Translations under genes and position numbers: made by a program
Assembly (NCBI RefSeq): GCF_023278565.1
Contig: NC_064675.1
Coordinates: forward strand, 7,192,001 to 7,256,000
DNA length: 64,000 bases
DNA from: Colletotrichum lupini
Lineage: Eukaryota; Ascomycota; Sordariomycetes; Glomerellales; Glomerellaceae
Direction of reading: 5' to 3'
Part shown: one piece after another, positions 11,301-22,310 of the stretch
Numbering within the stretch: the first letter of the stretch is position 1
Layout: the number at the start of each line of letters is the position of its first letter
Notes under the pieces: generated by a model
The model's database searches: none
What the model saw: the letters and a program-made list of their open reading frames with translations, nothing else
Told to the model about the DNA's origin: nothing

Positions 11301-14300
11301 TACTTATTTTATTAATAACCTTATATCCCTCTAGGAGTTTAATAATTACTAGCTTATTATTCTTAAAAAGCGCGTTAAGGAATACGTTAATAATATTATA
11401 TTAGTTTATTTTAAGGTCGAATTAGGTAATTATTATTATTATAAGCCTAAAGGCCTTTATAGTAAGTATCGAAGTATACGTATTTTATAAGGGGTTAAGT
11501 AGTTATATATCCCCCTTTATATATATATATACCTTTACCTTACTAACCTCGTTATTAATATCGTATTTATAAATATATACTTATTTTAATAAAAATAAGA
11601 TCCCTTATTTAGGATTACGGTCGACCTCTTTTTATATATTAATATTCCTTAGCTTTTTTATTTTTATACTTATAATATCCTTAAATAGCTTTTATAATTA
11701 TAATAAGAGATATTTAATATTATTAAACTTCTTTAGTAAGCTTTAAAAGTTAATTTTAGTAAGTCGTAGTTTTTAAACTCCTCTAGAGCGCTCTAAATAG
11801 GTCCTATAAACTACTTTTTTTATTATTTAATAAAGTATTATATATCTTATACTACTTTTTTCTATAGCTTTTCATTAATTAAGTATAAAAATAGAGAAAA
11901 AGTAGTCTTAAAAACGGTTATAATAATCGCTATTTCTTTTATTTAAATATAAAAGCGTTATAAAAATATTACTATTGAAATATTATAAAAGTTTACGGGC
12001 CCGGTTTAAATATCTAGGACCTAACGGAGCTTTACTTAGTACTTAATAAAGTAGTTTTTATAAGCTCTGTTCTTATATAATAATAGAGGTTTATTATAAG
12101 GGTTCCTTATTAACGTTAATTTTAGTATTAAGAATTACTTTCTTACGATTAGTACCTTATTTATTACGTACTCTAGCGTTTTACTAAGAGCTATCAAAAA
12201 TTAAAAGCTTAAGAACCTTTATAATATATATAAGTATTTATAAAGAGGACTATAAACTACGTAGAGCCGTTTATAACTTAGTTATTATATCCCCTTTTTT
12301 ACCCCTACCCCTAAGCTTATATAAAAGGGTTATTTTAGGGGTTAATAATAATAATAAAACTATATTAACCTTTTTAGCTTTATTTACTATACCCTAGAGT
12401 ACGTTTATTAGTTACTTAGCGTCCTAAATAATTAAAAATCTAATAATAATACTATCCTTAACTATAAAGTTATTTTAAATATTAGTATTTTTAAAATCTA
12501 AATTTACTTCCCTAAGTACTCGAACTAACTTATTATTAATATTAAAGAGTTCTTATATCTCTTAAATTATTAAATTCATTTACTTACTTACGATAACTTA
12601 CTCCTCGTATATAAGATTATAAAAAACTTCTTTATTAAACCTAATATTTTTTATAATAAATACTTACTTAAATATAGGTACTTAGACTTTATATAAGTTA
12701 TATATTTTTAATATATATCTAACTAAGTATCCTATATACTTATAAAGAAGTATTTTAAACTTTTTTTAATATATACTCCTCTTATAATCTTTATAAAAAG
12801 GGTATACTTAATAACTATATATATAGAAGTTACTAAAATACAGAGTAACTAGTTTAAAATCTTATACTTAATAACCCGTTTATTACTAATATTAATACTA
12901 CTTTTACTAATTAATTTCTATTATAATAAGTAAATCTTTTTTATTAACCTCTTATAAAGTAATATTATAAATAAAGATTATTATTAATACTATTTCGTTC
13001 TATAAATTTATAAAAAGGTTTATAAAAAAGCATATTTTATAAACTTTAGTAATTACGAGTTAACTTACTTTTTTAGTATTACCTACGGGTTCTTTTATAT
13101 ATAGAGGTAAAAGTTCTATTCCGATTCTTAGCTTATTATACTACGTTTTATATACGTATTTAACGTTTATAATTAAAAAAGCGGTCTTATTATTATTTTT
13201 AAAAAAGTAAATTAAAGTCCCTTTTTAATAACGAATCGCTACCTCAAGGCTTTATAATATAAAAAGTACTTTCTTTTTTATTTTAGTTTTTAAAAAGAAC
13301 CCCCTAAGCTATTTATTATATTTATTAAAAGCTATAAGTATATATTATTATTTACTAAGAGATAGTTCGAAATAAAAAAGATCTTAGTATATATAATATT
13401 ATAGCTATAAGGCTCTTTTTAAAGGTAGTCCTCTTAAGATTACTATTTTAATATTAAATAATATATATATTTTATGCTTAACTTATAATAAAAGTTTAAT
13501 ATATATACCTCGAGTCTTATATAGTAATTAACAAAGAATATTAAGTTTAAAATAACTTATTTTAAAATATTAAAAGAGCGCGCTATTAGACCTCTTATAA
13601 GTACGTTAATATAAGTAATAGAATTTTTTATAACTAATTAATAATATAATACTAACTAGGCTTTATAAAATACGCTTAAGGTTTATAAAAAAAAGATAGG
13701 ATTAGAAGAGCTTATATTTAAAAAAGATTAAATTATTCTTTTAAATAAGCTACTTTTTAATAGTACTTTTATAAAGTATTCCTTATTATAAAGTATAATC
13801 TAAACTATAATACTAGAATATATTTTTATTTAATAAAGTCTTTAAGATTATATTAATATAAAATCCCTCGATATAAGTAACGTTCTAGAGCTTTAAATCG
13901 TAAGTTCCCTTTCCTTTAGGTCTATTTAAAACGCCCTTTATAATATAAGTACTACGTATAGTAATAAGTAATATAATAATTCCTAATTTAATATAGTTTT
14001 TATTACCTAATAATAAGTAACTCTTAGGTTTAAATAGGCTCTTATTATTAATTAAATATATTATTCTATAGCTATTTATTATTATATTTTAAAAAAGGGG
14101 GTAAGCGCTACTTATAAAAGTACTAAAAATTACGTTTATTTCTAAGTCCTAACTCTTTATAAATATAATAATTACGTAGCCCTTATCTTAGTTTATTAAT
14201 AAGCTTATTATAAGTTAGTTAAAAGATCTTTTTAAAAACCTAGGTTTTTTAGGGGTTTTATTGTTCCTTAGCTAACTAGCTTTTTTAAGCTTATTATAAA

Positions 14301-15615
14301 ATAATTTCTACTTACTTAATTTAATAATAATAAGGACTTCTTTTATATAGCTCCTTAGTATTCATATTAATAACTTACTAGCGTTTTAGCTTATAAATAC
14401 TTATTTTAATTTTTAATATATTATAGCGCGCTATAAATATATATAATTATAAAAGTATATAGCGTTATTTTTATTATTTATATTATTAACTAAGTTAGAG
14501 CGTTTAATAAAAATAGAATAAGCCCCTCCTTAACCTAAAAGTTATTTAGTATATATATTCTAAGTTACTAAGCTAAATATATACGTAATCTCCTTAAGGG
14601 TCCTTATATACGTTCTAAAGGTTATTAATTCGCTAAAGGTTTTATATATATATTAGCTTTATATAAAGTTAAGTTTAAACTTAATTATAATTAAAAAGTT
14701 AAGTATAATAATCTCTCTATTAATTTTTAAAATATTATACGTTTTAGCTTAGAAATAAGTAGATTATTACTCTTTATATTAACGTTAGGGGTTAATTTTA
14801 ATCCTTATTTTATTAAGGGCTTATTAATATTCCTCTCGAACTATATTCCTTATTATTAGTTCAGAGGGTATAAGTTCCTATTTTAAATATTTAATAATTC
14901 GCTATATACTAAACTTAGTACTATTCTTAATAGCTTTTTAAAATATATATTTATATAATATAGCGTTAACTAATTTTACTAGTTACTAAATAAGGACTTT
15001 AATATATATATTAATAATACTACGTTTATAAGCTATAAGTTACTTATATTTAGTATTAAGCTCTTATTATTTTTAAATATTTTTAAGTATATAAATCCTT
15101 TTCATAAGTACGGTATAAAGATAAATTTATTTATATAAAATAGGTAGTATAATTAGCTTTATAAAAAGAAACCCGGCTTAGTCCTATAGGTTACTTATAC
15201 TTAAAGAAGTTAAAAGGTTCGTATTAAGAGTTATATTTAAAAGCTATTAATAAAGGATTTCTTAGTTTTTTTAAATATTTTTAAACGCTTTATAACGGGC
15301 TTAGTAAGCTTATAGTTCTTTTTTATTATAAGTTATAACTAATTATCTAAATTCTAAAGGTAAAATAAGCGTTATAAAGGGGTTAAGGAATATATTAGAA
15401 TTTAGAACGTTTAGGTTAACGTATTTCTAAACCCCGACGCCCTTATTTATAATACGAAGTACGTTAAACTATTTAATTTAATTATTATAGCTTATTAATT
15501 TAGCTTAAGCTAAAGTAAATATAAATAAGTTAATTATTTTAAAAAAATTGTAAGAATTATATTAATAAGTACGTTATTATAATATAAGGTCTTAACTAAG
15601 AGCTAAGCTTATAAT

Positions 15616-15792
15616 TATTATAAATTATAATACGTAATAATAGGTATATAAAGTATAGTAAAAGTAGCTTAATTATTAAAATAGAAATAGATAAAAAGAA
15701 AAGGTTTATATATATAATATCTAAGATAGATACGTGATTTAGCACGTGACGGGCACTTTGTGAGGTGCGATTACTATCCCTGTTACGTGACA
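15616..15792. repeat. Right LTR (177 bp)
   Basis: Same length as the left LTR. Here the inner 5' part is mutated and the outer 3' 60 bp are intact (GCACGTGACGGGCACTTTG...), ending CGTGACA. The intact portions of the two LTRs are complementary in position. Confidence 0.92.
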
Positions 15793-15797
15793 GTAAC
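15793..15797. repeat. Right target-site duplication GTAAC
   Basis: GTAAC directly after the right LTR, matching 8173-8177. Confidence 0.85.
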
Positions 15798-17051
15798 AAA
15801 CATGGGCATCGCGTTTAAACTGCTGTTGGCAGCATCATCATGGCCGGCAGTTTTGCCGTCTTTCCTTTCTGTGACAGTAGATTACAACGCACTGCCCGCC
15901 TCAAGCAGACAAAGACACTGACGAAATTAAAAACAGCCTACTAATAATGAGGACGATTTTAACCTCCTAGGTCCTTGCTGGCCCTTGCGCGTCTTTGATG
16001 AATGCCCCCTACGTTTGCTCTCATTGTGCTTTGATTTAACAAGAGACGGGCTCTAAGGTAACTCTGGTAATTGTCACAACTGGCGGCTCAAGTGGGGGCA
16101 TTGCTTGACTCCTTGTTTTGGAAGCCGCACTGCAAGAAGCGTGCGCCTCCTGGCGTTATCATACCTACCTTGTACTTGCAATCTCGACCAAGATATGTCT
16201 ATGAATGCGTTTGTCTCGCAGCAAAGCTTTCTCTACTATTTGGACAGACTCTTACTTGCTAAAGGACATGAATTCTTGTTTTATGGCCAGGGAATATTTT
16301 CATGGAGTGTGGATTGCTCACGCCCCTCGCGCCTGTAGTGTCATTTTCAGCAAGTACCTTAAGGGATAAACCGCCAACGCAAGCTGGGCATCAACAATTC
16401 TCCTCGACACCAGCAGCGTTCTCGGGTACGTCGGTCGCCTTTACTTCCAGTTGGGGCTCGTCAGTCATAGTAACGTGAGTCCGAACAGTGCTTGTATCGG
16501 TCGACATCAATACTGCAGTCGGAACTACGGCCGCCAGTTGTACACGGCCATACTCTTTTCTGGAATCAGAACACTGAAAGGTATTCCTGTCAGGGGGTCT
16601 GCTCTTGGGAATCAGTAAGGGTTCCGGCATCGAATAGACGCCGTTTATTCTGTTCTAGGTGCCTTTATACACTGTGTCTCTCATCTTCCATTATATCACA
16701 GCGAGAACAATGGTTTGTCTGGTCATGTAAAGGCCAACCACAAGATTGAGAGAATTGCTACATGTATTCAGGCGGCCAGGACCTTCATATGTGTGGAGAG
16801 CATCTGCAACGTAAGAATCATGTGAAATTCGATGTTTCAGCAAAAGATTGGCTGCACGCACAAAAGGAGGGAACTATTCCTTCACCATCATCATTTATAC
16901 ATTGAAGACAACATTCACTTCACACAAGAGCAAGGGTATTCTTCGAGGCGTGCGAGTTTGAGACATAATCTCAGATTACATTCACTCCGCCCATTAATTC
17001 AAGAGTAGCTAAGAAACGAGACCCCCGCATAAACCCCTCGTCGACGGATGC
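15798..17051. other. Intergenic, no convincing gene
   Basis: GC content returns to normal right after the transposon. A 39-codon frame from ATG 15802 has a hydrophobic start ('MGIAFKLLLAASSW') but ends quickly and has no support. The frames around 16071-16749 overlap on both strands and show no domain. The last part is the 3' region of the FAD oxidase gene. Confidence 0.5.
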
Positions 17052-18758
17052 TCATATCCGGCTGACCTTCCACCCCCCGGAAACCCGATACTGAAAAAAG
17101 CCATTCGGGTCGTACTTCGCAGCCGCATCCTTCAAAAATTGTACATTCTCTGCACCATACGATCCAATGACGTCTTGTTCTGGGTTGGCATAGTTCATGT
17201 ATAGAAAGGTCGAGTGGCCTTCAAATGAAGCTGAGTATGCTCTGAGTTCCTCGATAGCCCTACCCATCATACTCTCAACAACGCCTCCATACTCTGCATC
17301 AGTAGCTGCTAGGGTGCCTCTAGCCTCAAAGAGAATTGAGTCCGAGGGTAGGTTCTCGTCGAAGCCTAGTATGTTGTTACCGGGCGTGACGGCGGCGAGG
17401 TTCTTCGGGAGGGGTTGGAAAACAAAATTGACGGAAACTGGAACACTGGTGGCATCGAACTCTTGTGTCAAAGCCACGAAGACTTCGGCAGCTTTGTTCA
17501 TAATTTCCGCAGTGGCTTGAAGGGACAGAGAGAAAGGGATGTAATGCGATCCACCGGTATCGGCAATGGTCGCCGCAATCTTACTGAGAGGTTGCTTAGA
17601 TCTCACGTCCCTTGTCAGAGTAATGTCATTGAAAGGGGCAAATGTCGTCGAGTTCTCGTTGCCATCAGTGCTGACTGCCATGGCCATCACGGCCAGGTTG
17701 CCGGCGTCGGACCGATAGACGACAAATTCGTGGTCGGGACTGCCGGAACCGATTGAGCTGGCATAGCTGACAAACTGGTCAATCACGACATTCAAGTCGC
17801 TCCAGGACGCAAAGAGTAGGCCACCATAGGCGCCAGTAGGGGGTACGGTGAAGGTTCTGAGGTCGAAACGAGTGACAATACCCAAGTTGCTTCCGCCTCC
17901 CTTCAAAGCCTTGAAGAGATCTGCGTTCTCCTCTGTATTAGCCTCGATTATCGATCCATCGGCGAGGACGACCTCATAGCCGACTACATTGTCGCATGAA
18001 AAGCCATAAAGCTGCGTGTGGTAGGAAGCGCCGCCAGACACGAGCAGGCCACCAACGCCGACGTGGCCAGATCGTCCACCTGTAACTCCTAAATTGTATG
18101 GCTCGAGGTAGGTCATGACATTTCCCCAACGGGCAGCAGGGCGGATCTGTGCGATATTCTTCCCGGTATTAGCTCGTCATTCTACAAAATCATGACAGAA
18201 TCTTACTTACCTTGGTCAGGACGCTTCGGCCTATCCAATCAGCAGTACCATTGAAACACCTGCTCTTGACAAGCTCAGTAGAGTTGAAAAATGTGAGATC
18301 GATAGTGACACCTCGGTGAGCAGCGTTGTTGTCGTAATCACTATGACCACCAGAGCGAATAGCTACGTCCCAGTTCCCGGCACCGCTCACGCCACCCAGA
18401 GCCTTGATGGTGGAGGAAACATGCTCGGTCGAGCGCGGCTGAACGATACAGTAGGGTCGAAGTCGACGATTCTCTGACGAATAGTATGTCGAGGTACTCT
18501 CAGTGTAGGCGATGTCGGTCGGAAAGACGAGAATATCCCCAAGCCCGGCATCAAAGAGGGCATCGCACTTTCAAGTTCAATCAGTGTCCGACATGCAAAA
18601 GCAAGGCGCTGCAGATCCGTTGCAACCGAGAGCAGAGATGCCCCGTCAATAAGAGAACTTACAGCTTTGAACCCAGATGATGTGGTGTTTAGCTGAGCTA
18701 AGGCCTGGTCGAAGAGGCCCAGTAAGGCAGCTATGCCAAGATACTTCTTGAGAACCAT
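17052..18758 (-). CDS. Secreted FAD-linked oxidase (BBE-like / PCMH-type FAD-binding)
   Basis: Minus-strand exons 18758-18663, 18567-18211 and 18146-17052 give 515 residues; introns of 95 and 64 bp have GTAAGT donors. I chose ATG 18758 because it begins a signal peptide ('MVLKKYLGIAALLGLFDQALA'); an upstream in-frame ATG at 18893 would bury it. 'AIRSGGHSDY' holds His107, the position that binds FAD covalently in this family. The next conserved block 'GVTGGRSGHVGVGGLLVSGG' lacks the cysteine of bicovalent members, so a single covalent bond is likely. Then come 'DNVVGYEVVLADG', 'LFKALKGGGSNLGIVTRFDL' and the C-terminal 'YDPNGFFQYRVSGGW', all typical. The family oxidises sugars, alkaloids or secondary metabolites with O2; substrate unknown. 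Confidence 0.9.
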
Positions 18759-19166
18759 GGGGGACAAATGAATGTCTCGGGTGAAAAACACCCAAAGAAA
18801 GTGAGAGAGAGTGTGGTCTGGTGCTAATACTACGGCCTTCTCTGTGGTAAGAACGCCGGGCCGCGAGTCTTTATTTACTTGAAGCATGCCCAATAACAGT
18901 TAGGGATGCATCCGCCTTACTTCGTCAGTAATCTCTCCATTCTCCAGGCCTGAAATCCGCTTTGCGATATGTATGTGCAGAAACACCGCAGGCCGTTGGC
19001 ATCGAAGCCACCGAAGCCACCAGTCAGACATCGGGACCAATACGCGGCACGGAGGATATCACAAAATAGGTCTTTGGACCATCGTTCCGGATAAGCTCAA
19101 CTCATCATCCACCAGTCCCTGGAACAGCTCGGTCTCGCATCTTCAGTTCTTTGGTCAATGGTATCT
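18759..19166. other. Intergenic, upstream region of the FAD oxidase
   Basis: No gene seen; should include the oxidase promoter. Confidence 0.5.
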
Positions 19167-19598
19167 TTATTCGGGGCGTACATGCGGCACAGCGTAGAAA
19201 TCCTCGATTGGCTCTTTAGCGATTATGAAACGCAATGTCGCTTGTATGCAGCGGGATGATTTCAGGTCTTTACGAATTTCTGCCAAGGCGGAATGGTACC
19301 CAGGACCCTGGAGGCGGATGAATACTGCAGTTTGTCGTTGGTCGAAGACCGTAGCAGACCGAGCTGCGCCGCAACGGCGCATACAATTACGGATGCCTCC
19401 TCGGACTTTGCTTGATATGGCTTCTATGCGGACCTTGCCAAGAGACCCTACAAGGGTCGGCTCATAGCTCCGCAATGCCCGGCCAAGATTAACATCACGA
19501 TATGACTCGGTCTACAGGATGAGGTCCTGGGAGTAGATCTTGGTAAGCAACTCCGCATGCACTCTAGAGAGCCTGCGCAATAGCTTGCGGACGGGCAT
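19167..19598 (-). pseudogene. Decayed reading frame with one in-frame stop, unknown family
   Basis: From ATG 19598 the minus strand reads 28 codons ('MPVRKLLRRLSRVHAELLTK...'), hits TAG at 19514-19512, then continues in the same frame for 114 codons to TAA at 19167 ('YRDVNLGRALRSYEPTLVG', later 'HSALAEIRKDL'). The composition looks protein-like (charged, leucine-rich). CAG-to-TAG by a single C-to-T change would explain the stop, in line with RIP nearby. Alternatively TAG is the last part of an intron acceptor. I do not recognise the family. Confidence 0.3.
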
Positions 19599-19741
19599 CC
19601 TGGCCTACTTAACTTCCTACCATGGTCCAAATCTGGGTCAGACTTCCTGAGACAGACCTCCGCTTCGGACTCACGATGGGCTTTAAAAGAATCTCGGTGG
19701 TCTAAACGACCTGCTCAGATCTCCATCTGCTCGCTGTGGTC

Positions 19742-21058
19742 ATGGCGTGGGCCAACAGCGATCTCTCGGTGCTTGTCCATGCAACCACATGGGTGGTAAG
19801 TCAAATTTGCTAGACTGAGGGTCCGAGGTAGCTTGCTTTGAGTTGAACACCTATTCTGACAAACTTCTCGATCTTTAGATGCTCTTCCTATCGACTGTCT
19901 TCCTCGCCCTCCGAGTCTACAGTCGGCTTCGAAATACCGGAATCGGGCTCCAAACAGACGACTGGGTGCTCGTTGCAGGATGGTTCTTCTTGCTTCTAGC
20001 GTCAGCAAACGTGTCCTGGTTGATGGCTGTGTTTCTTATTCGAGGAAACCTGCTGAAGATCACTATTGCCCGAACGCACCATAACCTTCAATCTGTCGCT
20101 CTAGGGCTGACGAAGACATCGTTTGGAATCACACTGTTGCGGTTGATGCCCGGGGGTTGGGAAGCAAAGCTCATATGGGGCGTTATCATTACGATGAACC
20201 TGCAATTTGCGATACATATCATCGCAACATGGCAGGCTATCTGCGGTGCACCAGACCTAGGACATATCGGAGGGGATAGGTGCTGGCGATTAGACCAGTC
20301 GGTAGCTTTCACTGTCTTCAGTGCATGTGAGTCATCACCATGTCTGGCAGTGGTATCCGTTTCTGATCTGTCTACTGCAGTATACTCGGCGATTTGCGAC
20401 ATTGCTCTTGCTCTTTTACCATGGAAGATGATCTTCAACCTACAAATGAAACAGTCAGAGAGAATAAGTGTGGCCGTGGCTTTAAGTATGGGGATCCTAG
20501 CAGGTGTTACAGGGGCTATGAAAGCTGTCCAGGGCTACATGCTGATCAACGTGAGATCTCCTGATTGTAAGTGGTTCATATCGTTTTGAAAACTAGCATG
20601 CGCTAACGTCGATTACTTTGCCAGATCTATACAACCAAGCAGTCTACTGGGTATGGTCTATGGCAGAACCGAACGTCACTATTATCTCAGCATCCATACC
20701 AGTTCTCCGTGGTTTCGTCCGCCAAGTCCGGAAACGAACAGAGTCCTCGCCGGGAGCTGGAGCATACGTCAAGACAGGGGATACAAGCGGAAGATTTTAT
20801 AATCGGAGTACTGTGACGGCGACAAGAGCAGAGCCGAGAGATCAGGATGCTTCGAGTGACAGCAGCATACTGGTTTCGGGCCAGCAAGGAAGCAATGCTA
20901 GTGGAAGAGGCGGTATCACATGGACTACTGAGGTGAGCGTTGAATACACACCTCGACCTCAAACCGGACATCACAATGATTCCATAGAGACAGACATTTC
21001 AAAGAGCGTAGGCGAGTTCGAGATGAAGCCTATAGATCGCCGGAAAGGCAGCACATAG
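19742..21058 (+). CDS. Seven-transmembrane Pth11/SAT4-like integral membrane protein (fungal rhodopsin-type domain)
   Basis: Exons 19742-19795, 19879-20326, 20381-20566 and 20625-21058 give 373 residues; introns of 83, 54 and 58 bp are canonical and keep the frame. Seven hydrophobic helices can be counted, the first spanning the exon 1-2 join ('MLFLSTVFLALRVYSRLR'). Family landmarks are 'TDDWVLVAGW' after helix 1, 'CWRLDQSVAFTVFSALYSAICDIALALLPW' and the last helix 'YNQAVYWVWSMAEPNVTII'. The tail of about 125 residues is hydrophilic, serine-rich and probably cytoplasmic. Such proteins resemble Pth11-type receptors and are numerous in plant-associated ascomycetes; the ligand is unknown. The N-terminus before helix 1 is short (about 10 residues), so there is no CFEM domain. 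Confidence 0.88.
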
Positions 21059-21638
21059 CCTTGATGTATAGTTCTGTTTTATTATCCTTGAGTGTATGTC
21101 ACAAAGGTTGCCGCATCAAAACAGGATAGTACATCTTGTATGCTGAAGCCGACCAGACTTGTTAAGGTACCCGGTACCCAGACCCTTCTGAAATGGTTCA
21201 AGCTTTCAATTATTTCTGAATGTGTCTATTTGTGTTGGTATCCCTATTACAGGGTAGTTGGTTCGAACCGTAGTTGACGAAGAGATCAATTGGACTATAT
21301 GAATATCTGCGTAGGTGTAAAAAGGAGGTTCCAACCGTAGGTTGGGCTGGCTACGATAATCGTAAATAGGGCCCCCAATTGGCCCCTGCGCAGTCGGCTG
21401 TATGCCGCGGTCGAATTGGACTTCCAATCCGACAATTTGTGACAAAACCGAGACGAATTACTGAATCACTCGAGCGGGTCGTAAGGGCTCTGAACTTTTG
21501 ATTATGCATTATCTGAGCGCTGTCCTAAGCTTTGACTTGGCCGTCGACCAGAGTTCTTGAATTGCTGGCAGTAGTGAAATTCGTTTGCGATGAGTCGGTG
21601 TTGTATCGCAGGCTATCCATCGATCTAGGCTGGTCGAT
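21059..21638. other. Intergenic between convergent genes, nothing seen
   Basis: Space between the 3' ends of the receptor-like gene and the LysM gene. No reading frame or repeat of note. Confidence 0.55.
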
Positions 21639-21890
21639 CTAAGGAGGGCAAGGGACAACGATGGTCTTCCAGGCCGGGATGGAGTCGGGGTTGGGGATGC
21701 CGTTCATGGCGGCGATGATGTTGGCGGTGGAACCGAAGTCGCCAGCGATCTCGTTGAGGGTGTCGCCCTCGACAATCCAGTACCAGCCGCGGCCGGGGTG
21801 GGATCTGTCGCGTCTGCAATCGCGCTTGGGCTTGTCGGCAGCCATGGCGACGGCCGAGAGGGCAACGACGAGAATACAGTGAGGACCCAT
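21639..21890 (-). CDS. Small secreted LysM protein (candidate chitin-binding effector)
   Basis: A single exon of 83 residues, ATG 21890 to TAG at 21641-21639. The N-terminus 'MGPHCILVVALSAVAMAADK' looks like a signal peptide. It is followed by a basic linker ('KPKRDCRRDRSHPGRG') and one LysM module: 'YWIVEGDTLNEIAGDFG', then 'AMNGIPNPDSIPAWKTIVVP', ending CPP. The two mature cysteines (28 and 81) could form a disulfide around the module. LysM binds N-acetylglucosamine polymers; secreted single- or multi-LysM proteins in fungi shield chitin from plant receptors or protect hyphae. An effector role is inference from size and secretion. The ATG lies only some 50 bp from an AT-rich relic. Confidence 0.85.
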   Translation of the reverse strand: MGPHCILVVALSAVAMAADKPKRDCRRDRSHPGRGWYWIVEGDTLNEIAGDFGSTANIIAAMNGIPNPDSIPAWKTIVVPCPP

Positions 21891-21934
21891 TAGTTTCAAT
21901 ACACCTCCCAGTGCGTCAGCGTAAACCCACTAAC

Positions 21935-22310
21935 TTCATTATACTAATATAAGTAATATCTCTATTGTTTAAGTAATAATTATAGCTAAGAAAATTCTTA
22001 AAAATATTTTACTATTGAAATAATATGAAAATTATTTTTATAAAATTTTAGTAATTTTCTCTATTACTTAATTAATAGTTAAAAAACTAGTACCCGAATT
22101 TTTTAAAAACGTACTAACAAACACAGTATTATTCGCACTCTTAACGCCCTATAATCCACTATAAATAAGATTTATCTTATTATATTTTAATAAAGATTCA
22201 ATAACACAACGAATTTAATATAAAACCTAATATAACTTTTTAATATAATAAATTCTTACTTAATATATTATATTATGTTTTTATTTTTATTTAATTGTTA
22301 TGCTTAATGC
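21935..22310. mobile_element. Short AT-rich relic, probably a RIP-mutated repeat fragment
   Basis: About 375 bp of strongly AT-rich sequence with sharp edges inside normal-GC DNA and no reading frame. It still has some CpA and TpG, so it is less mutated than the large element. Motifs such as ACTATTGAAATA and CTTAATTAAT also occur (one in each orientation) near 11875-11985 in the LTR element, but collinear homology is not evident. No terminal repeats found. Confidence 0.45.

Larger units (their letters stand above)
8178..15792. mobile_element. RIP-mutated LTR retrotransposon, complete skeleton (7615 bp)
   Basis: An AT-rich block bounded by two 177-bp direct repeats (8178-8354 and 15616-15792), each starting TGTCACG (or its mutated form) and ending CGTGACA (or its mutated form). 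It is flanked by the 5-bp duplication GTAAC. Between the LTRs are 7261 bp with no reading frame longer than about 60 codons. Nearly every CpA has become TpA and every TpG TpA, while CpG, CpC and CpT remain, which is the signature of saturating RIP on both strands. Length and LTRs fit a gag-pol element, but the coding region is too destroyed to assign Ty3 or Ty1 type or orientation by eye. A purine tract or primer site is not clear; a possible primer-binding remnant (TAATTACTACCGC, perhaps once TGG...) starts at 8362. The element is certainly inactive. Confidence 0.93.

Noticed and set aside
11430..11490. Possible zinc-knuckle remnant of gag
   Set aside because: The pattern needs several assumed back-mutations and the histidine position cannot be derived from RIP changes.
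12540..12700. Possible YDD-like reverse transcriptase remnant ('TYDNLLLVYK' near 12588)
   Set aside because: Seen only after assuming mutated codons; too short and in too AT-rich a context to fix superfamily or orientation.
15802..15918. 39-codon frame with signal-peptide-like start just after the retrotransposon
   Set aside because: Too short, no intron extending it was found and no family recognised.
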